This document shows, in pieces, positions 15,595 to 24,605 of a stretch of 64,000 nucleotides of DNA. Source of the DNA: Streptosporangium oxazolinicum (GTDB lineage Bacteria; Actinomycetota; Actinomycetes; Streptosporangiales; Streptosporangiaceae); the NCBI RefSeq assembly GCF_039537505.1, contig NZ_BAABAQ010000002.1, positions 434,001 through 498,000 of the forward strand. Direction: 5' to 3'. The notes below the pieces were generated by a model. That model saw nothing but the letters and a program-made list of their open reading frames with translations, was not told where the DNA came from and ran no database searches. The position numbers and the translations under genes were made by a program. Each line of letters starts with the position of its first letter. Position 1 is the first letter of the stretch.

Positions 15595-16661
15595 AGGATC
15601 TCCTCCAGGGCGGCGCGGAACGCCGCCATCTCCTCAGGGGTACCGATCGAAACTCTCAGCCACTCGGGCGGCCCCACCTCGCGGATCAGCACTCCGCGCT
15701 CCAGCATGCCCCGCCACACCGCGTGCCGGTCCTCGAAGAGCCCGAACAGCACGAAGTTGGCGTCCGAGTCGGCGACCGTCAGACCCCGGCCGCGCAGCCA
15801 CTCCACCGTGGCGTCCCGCTCGGCCCGCAGCGCGTCGACCGCGCCGAGCAACTCGGCGGCGTGGGCGAGCGCGACCCGCGCCGCCGTCTGGGTGAGCGTG
15901 GACAGGTGGTACGGCAGCCGGACCAGCAGCAACGCCTCGATCACCGCCGGGTGGGCGGCGAGGTATCCCAGCCGGGTCCCGGCCATGGCGAACGCCTTGG
16001 ACATCGTCCGCGTGACGATCAGCCGGGGATTGTCCGGCAACAGGGTGAGCGCCGACGGGGTGCCGGTGCGGGCGAACTCGAAGTAGGCCTCGTCCACCAC
16101 CACCATGCCCGGCGCCGCCTCGACGATCCCGGCGATCACCGCCGGGTCCAGGGCGGTGCCGGTCGGGTTGTTGGGCGACGTCAGGAAGACGACGTCGGGC
16201 CGGTGCTCCTCGATCGCGGCGATCGCCTTGTCCGGGTCGATCCCGAAGTCGTCCTCACGCGCCCCGGAGATCCACTCGGTCGAGACACCGGTGGTGATGA
16301 TCGGGTGCATCGAGTAAGAAGGCTCGAAGCCCATCGCGACCCGGCCGTGGCCGCCGAAGGCCTGGAGGATCTGCTGGAGCACCTCGTTGGAGCCGTTCGC
16401 CGCCCAGACCCGCTCCACGGTCAGGTCGTGCCCCAGATACGCGGCCAGCTCCCCGCGCAGGGCGAGCGCGTCGCGGTCGGGGTAGCGGTTGAGCTCGGCC
16501 GCCTGGAGGCGTACGGCCTCGGCCAGGTCGGCGACGAGCGACGCGGAGGGCCCGTAGGGGTTCTCGTTGGTGTTGAGCCTGACCGGGACGTCGATCTGGG
16601 GGGCACCGTACGGCGTGCGCCCCCGAAGGTCGTCGCGGATCGGCAGATCTTCAAGCCTCAC
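15591..16661 (-). CDS. hisC: Histidinol-phosphate aminotransferase HisC
   Basis: The 356-residue fold-type I PLP enzyme converts imidazole acetol phosphate to histidinol phosphate. Visible are LNTNENPYGPS (substrate-binding start), NGSNEVLQQI, SPNNPTGTALD, VVDEAYFEF, and the PLP lysine in TRTMSKAFAMAGTRLGYL. ATG 16661 overlaps the hisD stop by four bases. In actinobacteria such enzymes can also serve aromatic amino acid transamination; the sequence alone does not settle that. Confidence 0.95.
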   Translation of the reverse strand: MRLEDLPIRDDLRGRTPYGAPQIDVPVRLNTNENPYGPSASLVADLAEAVRLQAAELNRYPDRDALALRGELAAYLGHDLTVERVWAANGSNEVLQQILQAFGGHGRVAMGFEPSYSMHPIITTGVSTEWISGAREDDFGIDPDKAIAAIEEHRPDVVFLTSPNNPTGTALDPAVIAGIVEAAPGMVVVDEAYFEFARTGTPSALTLLPDNPRLIVTRTMSKAFAMAGTRLGYLAAHPAVIEALLLVRLPYHLSTLTQTAARVALAHAAELLGAVDALRAERDATVEWLRGRGLTVADSDANFVLFGLFEDRHAVWRGMLERGVLIREVGPPEWLRVSIGTPEEMAAFRAALEEIL

Positions 16662-17965
16662 GCCGGGATCTCCCAGTCAAATCGCGCGCGGATCGCGGCA
16701 CCGTGCGCCGGGAGGTCCTCGGTGTCGGCCAGCACGCACACGTGGGCGGCGGCACCGGCGAGGGCCTCGCGGCTGTAGTCGACGACGTGGATGCCGCGCA
16801 GGAACGTCTGCACCGACAACCCCGAGGAGTGGCAGGCACAGCCGCCGGTGGGCAGCACGTGGTTGGAACCGGCCATGTAGTCGCCGAGCGAGACCGGCGC
16901 GTAGGAGCCGACGAAGATCGCTCCGGCGTTGCGCACCCGGGCGGCCAGCGCGGGCGCCCCGGCGGCGTGGATCTCCAGGTGCTCGGCGGCGTACGCGTCG
17001 ACGACGCGCAGCCCGGCCTCCATGTCGTCGACCAGCAGGATGCCCGACTGGCGCCCCGACAGGGCCTCGGTGATCCGGTCGGCGTGCTTGGTCGCGGCGA
17101 CCTGGCGGGGCAGCTCCCGCTCGACGGCCTCGGCCAGCTCCACCGAGTCGGTGACGAGCACGGCGGCGGCGATCGTGTCGTGCTCGGCCTGGCTGATCAG
17201 GTCGGCGGCGACGTGCACCGGGTCGGCCGTGGCGTCGGCGAGGATCGCGATCTCGGTGGGACCGGCCTCGGAGTCGATGCCGACGCGGCCCTTGAGCAGG
17301 CGCTTGGCGGCGGCCACCCAGATGTTGCCGGGGCCGGTGACCATGGTGACCGGCGGGCACTCCTCGGTGCCGTACGCGAACATCGCCACCGCCTGGGCGC
17401 CGCCGACCGCGTAGACCTCGTCCACGCCCAGCAGCGCGCACGCCGCCAGGATGGCCGGGTGCGGCAGCCCGCCGAACTCGCGCTGCGCGGGCGAGGAGAC
17501 CGCCAGGGAGGGCACCCCCGCCTCCTGGGCGGGAACGACGTTCATGACCACGCTGGAGGGGTAGACCGCCCGGCCGCCGGGGACGTACAGCCCCACGCGG
17601 TCGACCGGCACCCAGCGCTCGGTGACGGTGCCGCCGGGCACGACCTGGGTGGTGACGTCGGCGCGCCGCTGGTCGCGGTGGACGAGGCGGGCGCGGCGGA
17701 TCGACTCCTCCAGCGCCGCCCTCACCTTCGGGTCGAGCCCCTCCAGCGCCCCGGTGACCGCCTCGGCGGGCACGCGGGTGGACTCCAGCTCGACGCCGTC
17801 GAACCTGGCGGTCAGCTCCCGCACGGCGGCGACTCCGCGATGACGCACGTCCTCGCAGATGGGCCGCACCTTCTCCAGGGCGGCTTCGACATCGAGGTCG
17901 GCACGGGGCAGCACGTCGCGGAGGTCCTCAGGCAGGGGCCCTCGCAGGTCGGTACGCGAAATCAC
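16658..17965 (-). CDS. hisD: Histidinol dehydrogenase HisD
   Basis: The 435-residue enzyme oxidises histidinol to histidine in two NAD-dependent steps. Conserved segments include PGGRAVYPSSVVMNVVPAQ, GPGNIWVAAAKRLL, the SEAGPTEIAILAD loop, QAEHD with zinc/substrate ligands, and GSNHVLPTGGCACHSSGLSV. Start is GTG at 17965. It is the first gene of the operon, divergent from ybaK with 99 bases between; on the minus strand TTGTCC and ATATCG lie 17 bases apart, a reasonable promoter candidate. Confidence 0.95.
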   Translation of the reverse strand: MISRTDLRGPLPEDLRDVLPRADLDVEAALEKVRPICEDVRHRGVAAVRELTARFDGVELESTRVPAEAVTGALEGLDPKVRAALEESIRRARLVHRDQRRADVTTQVVPGGTVTERWVPVDRVGLYVPGGRAVYPSSVVMNVVPAQEAGVPSLAVSSPAQREFGGLPHPAILAACALLGVDEVYAVGGAQAVAMFAYGTEECPPVTMVTGPGNIWVAAAKRLLKGRVGIDSEAGPTEIAILADATADPVHVAADLISQAEHDTIAAAVLVTDSVELAEAVERELPRQVAATKHADRITEALSGRQSGILLVDDMEAGLRVVDAYAAEHLEIHAAGAPALAARVRNAGAIFVGSYAPVSLGDYMAGSNHVLPTGGCACHSSGLSVQTFLRGIHVVDYSREALAGAAAHVCVLADTEDLPAHGAAIRARFDWEIPA

Positions 17966-18064
17966 CCGTTCAGTCTACGGAGGTCCGCCACCCGATATCG
18001 TCCTGCCCATTATCCGGACAACGCCTTTACTATGTAGATTTTAACCAGCCGCTACGCTTCCCCC
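17966..18064. promoter_or_regulatory. Divergent promoter region between hisD and ybaK
   Basis: The 99 bases separate two divergent GTG-started genes, so both promoters should lie here. On the minus strand, TTGTCC and ATATCG with a 17-base spacer sit upstream of hisD. On the plus strand an AT-rich patch (TTTACTATGTAGATTTTAACC) precedes ybaK. Assignments are by eye only. Confidence 0.4.
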
Positions 18065-18565
18065 GTGAGCAAGAGCAAGAACAAGGGCGGCCAGGGAACC
18101 CCCGCGACGGTGGCCCTCACCCAGGCCAAGGTCGATTTCACCCTGCACCCCTACGAGCACGACGCGAACGCGCAGGCCTACGGCGAGGAGGCGGCCGACG
18201 CCCTCGGGGTGCCGTACGGACAGATCTTCAAAACGCTCGTGGCCGAGGTGGAGAGCGGGCTCGCCGTCGCGGTGGTGCCGGTGTCGGGCAAGCTCGACCT
18301 CAAGGCGTTCGCGGCGGCGCTGGGGAGCAAGCGGGCGACGATGGCCGACGCGGCCAAGGTCGAGCGGGTCACCGGCTACGTGGTCGGCGGCATCAGCCCC
18401 CTCGGGCAGCGCAAACGCCTGCCGACCGTGGTCGACGCCTCCGCGCTCGGCTTCGCGACGATCTACTTCTCCGCCGGACGGCGCGGCCTGCAGATCGAGA
18501 CCGGCCCGTCGGAGCTGGTACGGCTCACCCAGGCCGTCACCGCCCCCATCGGCAAGGCCGACTGA
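18065..18565 (+). CDS. ybaK: Cys-tRNA(Pro)/Cys-tRNA(Cys) deacylase, YbaK/EbsC family
   Basis: The 166-residue protein is a free-standing editing-domain deacylase that hydrolyses mischarged Cys-tRNA(Pro). The family Lys in QIFKTLV and the GGISPLGQRKRLPTVVD segment are present, as is the ending FSAGRRGLQIETGPSELV. Length is typical. Start is GTG at 18065 with a Lys-rich N-terminus. It is divergent from the his operon, and the next gene (amidase) starts 129 bases downstream. Confidence 0.92.
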   Translation: MSKSKNKGGQGTPATVALTQAKVDFTLHPYEHDANAQAYGEEAADALGVPYGQIFKTLVAEVESGLAVAVVPVSGKLDLKAFAAALGSKRATMADAAKVERVTGYVVGGISPLGQRKRLPTVVDASALGFATIYFSAGRRGLQIETGPSELVRLTQAVTAPIGKAD

Positions 18566-18694
18566 GGCTCCCCCGCGACCCGCGAGACGCCCCCGCTCTC
18601 CCGGGCAGGTCCTGTCGAAGGTTGCCGACGCGGCGGGCGGCGGCGTTCGGCCAGACTCGGCAGGGAACGACACCAGGGGACACCGGGGGGCAAG

Positions 18695-20083
18695 ATGCAC
18701 TACCTGACCGCTACCGAGATGATCGAGCTGCTGCGCACCAGGCAGGTCGGCGCGGTCGAGCTGCTCGACGCGCACCTGCGCCGGATCGAGGAGGTCAACC
18801 CCAAGGTCAACGCGATCGTCACGCTGGTGGCCGAGCGCGCCAGGCGGGAGGCCGAGGAGGCCGACCGCGACCTGGCCCGCGGCCGGTGGCGGGGGCCGCT
18901 GCACGGGCTGCCGGTCGCGCACAAGGACCTGGCCGACACCGCGGGGATCCGCACCACGTACGGCTCGCCGCTCTTCGCCGACCACGTCCCCGTCGCCGAC
19001 GCGCCGATCGTACGGCGGATGCGCGAGGCCGGGGCGATCACGGTCGGCAAGACCAACACCCCGGAGTTCGGCACCGGCTCGCACACCGTGAACGAGGTCT
19101 TCGGCGCCACCCGCAACCCCTACGACCTGTCGAGGTCGGCCGGGGGCAGCAGTGGCGGGGCCGCGGCGGCGCTCGCGACCGGCATGGTGGCGCTGGCCGA
19201 CGGCTCCGACATGGGCGGCTCGCTGCGCAATCCGGCCTCCTTCTGCAACGTGGCGGGGCTGCGGCCCACCCCGGGACGGATCCCCTCGCCGTCGCCCGTC
19301 GCGGCCTGGTTCACCCTCGGCGTCCCGGGACCGATGGCCCGTACCGCGCAGGACCTGGCGCTGCTGATGAGCGCGGTGGCGGGGTTCGACGCCGCCTCCC
19401 CCCTGTCGATCACCGAGAGTGGCTCCGTCTTCGCCGGGCCCCTGGACCTCGACCTGACCGGGGTACGGGTCGCCTGGAGCCCCGACCTGGGCGGGCTGCC
19501 GGTCGACGCGGAGACGGCGAAGGTCACCGCGGACGCCCCGGCCGCGCTCGCGGAACTGGGCGCGCGGGTGGAGCGGGTGGACCTGGACCTGTCCGCCGCC
19601 GAGGACGCCTTCCGGATCTACCGCGCGTGGTACTACGCGCTCTCCTTCGGCGACCTGCCGCCGGAGAGCACGGGGGCGAACGTGCGCTGGAACGTCGAGC
19701 GGGGCCGCGAGGTGACCGGCGCCGACCTGGCCCGCGCGGAGCGGCTGCGCAGCGGCCTCTACCGGCGGATGAGCTCCTTCTTCGACACCTACGACTTCCT
19801 GGTCGCGCCGGTCAGCCAGGTGCCGCCGTTCCCGGTGGACGCCCCGTACGTCTCGGAGATCAACGGGGAGGCGCTGCCCGACTACCTGGCCTGGATGCGC
19901 TCGGCCTACTGGGTCAGCGTGCTGCACGCCCCGGCGGCGTCGGTGCCGTGCGGGTTCACCTCCGGCGGGCTACCGGTGGGCGTGCAGATCGTCGGGCGCC
20001 CCTTCGCCGACCTGGCGGTGCTGCGGCTGGCCCACGCGTTCGAGCGCGCCACCGGCCACGGCTCGCACCGGCCGCCCCTCTGA
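18695..20083 (+). CDS. Amidase signature family hydrolase
   Basis: The 462-residue protein has the Ser-cisSer-Lys triad of the amidase signature family: Lys77 in VAHKDLADTAG, Ser152/153 in SAGGSSGGAAAALA, and Ser176 in SDMGGSLRNPASF. The family includes acylamidases and GatA; this one stands alone without gatB/gatC and has the RPTPGRIPS segment of general amidases. Substrate unknown. Start ATG 18695 follows a G-rich stretch (GACACCGGGGGGCAAG). Confidence 0.9.
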   Translation: MHYLTATEMIELLRTRQVGAVELLDAHLRRIEEVNPKVNAIVTLVAERARREAEEADRDLARGRWRGPLHGLPVAHKDLADTAGIRTTYGSPLFADHVPVADAPIVRRMREAGAITVGKTNTPEFGTGSHTVNEVFGATRNPYDLSRSAGGSSGGAAAALATGMVALADGSDMGGSLRNPASFCNVAGLRPTPGRIPSPSPVAAWFTLGVPGPMARTAQDLALLMSAVAGFDAASPLSITESGSVFAGPLDLDLTGVRVAWSPDLGGLPVDAETAKVTADAPAALAELGARVERVDLDLSAAEDAFRIYRAWYYALSFGDLPPESTGANVRWNVERGREVTGADLARAERLRSGLYRRMSSFFDTYDFLVAPVSQVPPFPVDAPYVSEINGEALPDYLAWMRSAYWVSVLHAPAASVPCGFTSGGLPVGVQIVGRPFADLAVLRLAHAFERATGHGSHRPPL

Positions 20084-20098
20084 CCCCGGCCGGGCCCC

Positions 20099-20650
20099 CT
20101 ACCGGTCGCTGATGTCGTACGACGACAGCGGCCCGTAGGGGTCGTTCCCGCCGAAGGGGCGGCGCAGTGGGGAGTCGCGGTAGCCCGCGACGCCCTCCAG
20201 GGCGAAGAAGAGACCGGCGGCCAGCGTCGGCCACACGAACAGCACCCCCCGGGCGGTGAGCGCCAGCGGCCCCGCGACCAGCGACGCCGACGTCCCCGAG
20301 GCGCTGACGCTCACCGCGCCGAGATTGACCGCCTCCCCCACCACCAGCGCCAGGTACGCACCGAGCAGGCCGCCCGCGGACAGGCCCACCACCACCGGCA
20401 GCGGGCGGCCCCCGCGCGACACGCTGTAGCCGACGGCCCCGCAGGCGAGCCCGAGCGCACCGGTGATCACGGCGAACCAGCCGTCGGCGGCGATCAGCGC
20501 CTGGGTGGAGGGATCGGCCAGCAGCGGCCCCTGGCCCGTCACGACGTACGGGGGGCGCGGCGCGGCCAGCGACCACAGGATCCCGGCGACGACCCCGATC
20601 AGCGCGAGCACCAGCACGGTGATCACAAAATCACGCACGCCGCGCACCAT
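20099..20650 (-). CDS. Conserved-looking membrane protein, about four TM helices
   Basis: The 183-residue protein starts MVRGVRDFVITVLVLALIGV, a first membrane helix. Three more hydrophobic segments follow (about 65-90, 95-115, 140-165) and the tail is short and hydrophilic. The loop after helix one contains APRPPYVVTGQGPLL. No family motif is recognised; DUF2567-like proteins of actinobacteria have a similar layout. ATG 20650 is preferred, with GAGGGTGAGGG upstream, over 20710, which would lie in the murA promoter area. It is divergent from murA. Confidence 0.75.
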   Translation of the reverse strand: MVRGVRDFVITVLVLALIGVVAGILWSLAAPRPPYVVTGQGPLLADPSTQALIAADGWFAVITGALGLACGAVGYSVSRGGRPLPVVVGLSAGGLLGAYLALVVGEAVNLGAVSVSASGTSASLVAGPLALTARGVLFVWPTLAAGLFFALEGVAGYRDSPLRRPFGGNDPYGPLSSYDISDR

Positions 20651-20745
20651 GGTTCCCTCACCCTCTGTGCAGATGTGCCCGATGTTACATACCGTTCGGC
20701 CCGGCGCCATCCGGGGCTTCGATCGAATCCCGTTACTCTGGCGGT

Positions 20746-22062
20746 GTGAACGAAGAGGTATGGCTGATCGAACCCTCCGGGCCGCTGCGCGGTGACGTCG
20801 AGGTCCGCGGCTCCAAGAACGGCGTCTCCAAGCACATGGTCGCCGCGATGCTGGGCACCGGTGAGAGCACGATCCAGAACGCCCCGGACGTGGGCGAGGT
20901 GGGGATCACCGCGCAGATGCTGAGGGCGCTCGGCATCGAGGTGGAGATCAGCGCCGGGGAGATCTCCGTCGCCCCGGGCGAGCAGATCAACCCGCACGTC
21001 CCCGCGGCGTTCACCGGCCTCAACAGGATCCCGATCCTGATGCTGGGCCCGCTGCTGCACCTGGCGGGCGAGGCGTTCGTGCCGCTGGTCGGCGGCGACC
21101 CGATCGGCCGCCGTCCCGTCGACTTCCACGTCGAGGCGCTGCGCGCGATGGGCGCCGAGGTCGAGGTGAGCGACACCGGGGTGTACGCCAAGGCCAAGCG
21201 GCTGCGCGGCACCCGGATCGAGCTGCCCTACCCCAGCGTCGGGGCCACCGAGACGATCCTGATGTCCGCGGTGCTCGCCGAGGGCAAGACCGTGCTGAAG
21301 GGCGCGGCGATGGAGCCCGAGGTGGTGGAGCTCGCCCTGTTCCTGCAGCGCATGGGGGCGCGCATCGAGCTGAGCCCCGACCGGCGCATCGTGATCGAGG
21401 GCGTGGAGCGGCTGCACGGCGCCTCCACCTGGCTCAACGGCGACCGCATCGAGGCGTTCTCCTACCTGGCGGCCGGTCTGATCACCGGCGGGCAGGTGCG
21501 GGTGCACGGCTGCCCGCAGGACCGGCTGGTGACCGCGATCACCACCCTGGCCAGGATGGGCGCCGAGGTCGACATCACCGACGACTACCTGTCGGCGTCC
21601 GCGCCGCACGGGCTGCGGGCCGCGGCGGTGCAGACCGACACGCACCCGGGGTTCATGACCGACTGGCAGACGCCCCTGATGGTGCTGTTCACGCAGGCCC
21701 AGGGCATGTCGGTGCTGCACGAGACGGTGTTCGAGAACCGCCTGGTCTACGTGCCCGCGCTGCAGAAGATGGGCTGCGAGATCGAGGTCTTCGACGTCTG
21801 CCTCGGCGGCCCCGCCTGCCGATACCACGACACCAACGCCAAGCACTCGGCGGTCGTGCGCGGTGTGTCCCGGCTGAGCGGCGCCGACGTGACGCTGCCC
21901 GACATCCGGGCCGGGTTCTCGGCCGTGCTGGCCGCCGCCGCCGCCGAGGGCACCTCCACCCTGCGCGGGGTGCACCACATCGAGCGGGGTTACCACCGGC
22001 CGTTCGAGCAGTTCGCCTCGCTCGGGCTGAAGATCAGTCGAGAAAAGGTGCAGGGCGGGTAA
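20746..22062 (+). CDS. murA: UDP-N-acetylglucosamine 1-carboxyvinyltransferase, Asp variant
   Basis: The 438-residue EPSP-synthase-fold enzyme catalyses the first committed step of peptidoglycan synthesis. Lys24-Asn25 in RGSKNGVSKH match the substrate-binding pair of MurA. The catalytic loop reads LVGGDPIGRRPVDFH: Asp118 stands where most MurA have the Cys that fosfomycin alkylates, as in mycobacteria. TDTHPGFMTDWQTPLMV and RYHDTNAKHSAVV are also typical of the second actinomycete MurA group. Start is GTG 20746. Housekeeping or second MurA cannot be decided here, because the rest of the genome is not seen. Confidence 0.9.
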   Translation: MNEEVWLIEPSGPLRGDVEVRGSKNGVSKHMVAAMLGTGESTIQNAPDVGEVGITAQMLRALGIEVEISAGEISVAPGEQINPHVPAAFTGLNRIPILMLGPLLHLAGEAFVPLVGGDPIGRRPVDFHVEALRAMGAEVEVSDTGVYAKAKRLRGTRIELPYPSVGATETILMSAVLAEGKTVLKGAAMEPEVVELALFLQRMGARIELSPDRRIVIEGVERLHGASTWLNGDRIEAFSYLAAGLITGGQVRVHGCPQDRLVTAITTLARMGAEVDITDDYLSASAPHGLRAAAVQTDTHPGFMTDWQTPLMVLFTQAQGMSVLHETVFENRLVYVPALQKMGCEIEVFDVCLGGPACRYHDTNAKHSAVVRGVSRLSGADVTLPDIRAGFSAVLAAAAAEGTSTLRGVHHIERGYHRPFEQFASLGLKISREKVQGG

Positions 22063-22114
22063 GAATTGGCAATCGGGTGTTTGTAGGTGATCATCCGGTC
22101 GCACGTTACTATGC

Positions 22115-24454
22115 GTGACATCGCGCCCAGAGGTGAGACGTGGTCCCGGCGCGTGCCTGGGCCGGCTGGTGGCCTGCGGGGTGTTCGGCGGGCTGCTGGC
22201 CGCGATGGCCGCGCTGCCGCTGGTCGGCACGGCCGGGCTCACCGTCAACAACGTCACGAGGACCCTCACCGACCTGCCCCCGAGCCCCCGGGAGAACCCG
22301 CTCTCCCAGCGCACCGTGCTGCTGGACAAGAACGGCAAGCGGTTCGCCCAGTTCTACACGGAGAACCGGACGGTCGTGACGCTCGCCCAGGTCGCCCCCG
22401 TCATGCGTGACGCGATCGTGGCGATCGAGGACTCGCGCTTCTACGAGCACGCCGGCCTGGACATCAAGGGCACCCTGCGCGCCCTGATCACCAACACCAA
22501 GGCGGGCGGGGTGCGGCAGGGCGGGTCCTCGCTCACCCAGCAGCTCGTGAAGAACATCCTGGTCGAGAACTCCGAGAGCGACACCGAGCGCGCCCAGGCC
22601 CGCGCGCCCAGCGTCCAACGCAAGATCACCGAGCTGCGGTACGCGCTCGCGATGGAACGGAAGTACAGCAAGGCCCAGATCCTGGAGCGCTATCTCAACA
22701 TCGCCTACTTCGGCGCGGGCGCCTTCGGGGTGGAGGCCGCCGCCCAGCGGTTCTTCTCGGTCCCGGCCTCCCGGCTCACCCTGCCCCAGGCCGCGGCGCT
22801 GGCCGGCGCGGTCCGCGCGCCGTACGCCACCGACCCGTCGCTGGACACCGCGCGCCGCGAGCGGCTGCGCGAGCGCAGGGACATCGTCCTGGACCGGATG
22901 GCCCAGCTGTCGTACGTCACCGCGGCGCGGGCCGAGGCCGCCAAGAGGCGCCCGCTCGCCATCCGCCTCAAGCCCGCCCCGGGCGGCTGCGACGGGAGCG
23001 TCTACCCCTACTTCTGTCTCTACGTGCACCGGGAACTGCTGACCAACACGGCCTTCGGCCACACCCGCGCGGAGCGGGAGCGCCGCCTGGCCAAGGGCGG
23101 CATCGTGCTGCGCACCACGCTGGCGCCGAAGGCGCAGCGGGCCGCGGAGCGCGCCATCGCCGCGCGGGTCGGCAGGAAGGACACCGAGGTCGCGGCCGAG
23201 GCGATGATCCAGCCGGGCACCGGGCGGATCCGGGCCATGGCGGCGAGCAAGCGGTACGGCAGCAACACCGGCAACGCCAAGAACGGTCCCAGCACCACCT
23301 ACAACCTGCCCGCCGACATGGCGCACGGCGGCGGCCAGGGCTTCCAGGCGGGATCGACGTTCAAGGTGTTCACCCTGGCGACCGCGCTCGCCCAGGGCTG
23401 GCGGTTCGACCAGGGTTTCATGACGCCCGGCGGCTTCGTCCCCGACAGCGGTTTCGTCGACTGCAGGGGCCGCAAGGTCAACGACCCCGGCGCGGAGATC
23501 TTCAACGCGAGCGGCGAGGGCAAGGGCGGCCCGCAGAGCCTGTCCACCGGCACCTGGAAGTCGGTGAACATCTTCTACATGATGCTGGAGCAGCGGGTGG
23601 GCCTGTGCCCGGTCGTCACGACCGCCAAGGCTCTGGGCATCGCCCGCGCCGACGGCACCCCGCTGCGGGAGGTGCCGACCTTCACCCTCGGCGTGAACGA
23701 GATGGACCCGGTGACCGTGGCGTCCGCGTTCGCCGCGTTCGGGGCGCGGGGCCGCTACTGCCGCCCGACGGCGATCATCGAGATCGTCGAGCGGGACGGC
23801 AGGCGCGTCCGGATCCCGCCCAGCTGCGCGCGGGCGATCGAGCGCGACGTGGCCGACGCGGTCAACCACCTCCTGGCCGGGGTGTTCACCAAGGGGACCA
23901 TGACCGGCCAGAGCATCGACCGCCCGGCCGCGGGCAAGACGGGCACCAACAACGGCTACACGTCGGCCTGGTTCGCCGGCTACACCCCCGACCTGGCCGC
24001 CGCGGTCAGCGTGGGCGACATCCGGGGCTCCTACCGCCACCCGCTGACCGACGTCGAGATCGGCGGCGAGTACTTCGGCGCGGTCCAGGGCGCCTCCCTG
24101 CCGGGACCGATCTGGGTCTCGTCGATGTCGGCGGCCCTCGCCGGTACGCGCGAGACCCGCTTCCACCACCCCGACATGGGCCGTTTCGGCGGCGGGTTCA
24201 CCCCCGGCCTGGAGGAGGCCCTGGCCAGGGAGCGCGAGGAGGAGGGCGAGGACGCCGAGGGCCGTCGCGGCGCCCGGGGAGAGCGCGGACGCCGCTTCCG
24301 CGAGGAGTACAGGCGTTGGGAGGGGCGCGGGTATCGGCAGGAGCGGCGGTACCGCGAGAACGGCACGTACCGCCGCTACCGCGTCCCCCCGTACCGCGCC
24401 CCTCAGTTCGGCCCCCCGCGGTGGCGCGACCACCCCCGTTACCGCTACCGCTGA
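22115..24454 (+). CDS. Class A penicillin-binding protein (GT51 glycosyltransferase + transpeptidase)
   Basis: The 779-residue protein polymerises and crosslinks peptidoglycan outside the membrane. An N-terminal TM helix (about 18-42) is followed by a GT51 domain: Glu105 in IEDSRFYEHAGLD and GGSSLTQQLVKN. The transpeptidase has Ser414-x-x-Lys417 (GSTFKVF), Ser483-Val-Asn485, and Lys608-Thr-Gly (GKTGTNNGYTSAW). The last 80 or so residues are an Arg/Tyr/Glu-rich tail with no fold seen. GTG 22115 or GTG 22133 could be the start. It lies 52 bases after murA on the same strand, so co-expression in wall synthesis is likely. Confidence 0.93.
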   Translation: MTSRPEVRRGPGACLGRLVACGVFGGLLAAMAALPLVGTAGLTVNNVTRTLTDLPPSPRENPLSQRTVLLDKNGKRFAQFYTENRTVVTLAQVAPVMRDAIVAIEDSRFYEHAGLDIKGTLRALITNTKAGGVRQGGSSLTQQLVKNILVENSESDTERAQARAPSVQRKITELRYALAMERKYSKAQILERYLNIAYFGAGAFGVEAAAQRFFSVPASRLTLPQAAALAGAVRAPYATDPSLDTARRERLRERRDIVLDRMAQLSYVTAARAEAAKRRPLAIRLKPAPGGCDGSVYPYFCLYVHRELLTNTAFGHTRAERERRLAKGGIVLRTTLAPKAQRAAERAIAARVGRKDTEVAAEAMIQPGTGRIRAMAASKRYGSNTGNAKNGPSTTYNLPADMAHGGGQGFQAGSTFKVFTLATALAQGWRFDQGFMTPGGFVPDSGFVDCRGRKVNDPGAEIFNASGEGKGGPQSLSTGTWKSVNIFYMMLEQRVGLCPVVTTAKALGIARADGTPLREVPTFTLGVNEMDPVTVASAFAAFGARGRYCRPTAIIEIVERDGRRVRIPPSCARAIERDVADAVNHLLAGVFTKGTMTGQSIDRPAAGKTGTNNGYTSAWFAGYTPDLAAAVSVGDIRGSYRHPLTDVEIGGEYFGAVQGASLPGPIWVSSMSAALAGTRETRFHHPDMGRFGGGFTPGLEEALAREREEEGEDAEGRRGARGERGRRFREEYRRWEGRGYRQERRYRENGTYRRYRVPPYRAPQFGPPRWRDHPRYRYR

Positions 24455-24605
24455 CCGGTGCCCGATCCGGCGGGTGGGCCCCGGACGCCGGAAGCTCTTC
24501 GCCACCCTCGCCACCGCCGACCGCCGACCGCCCACCCGGGCACCCCGGGGACGGGCGGCCGGCGACCGGCGAGCGGGTGAGCCGCCCGGACGGTCGAGCA
24601 GCGGC

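Noticed and set aside
18041..19927. 628-codon minus-strand frame over ybaK and amidase
   Set aside because: Antisense to two recognisable genes; no motif of its own.
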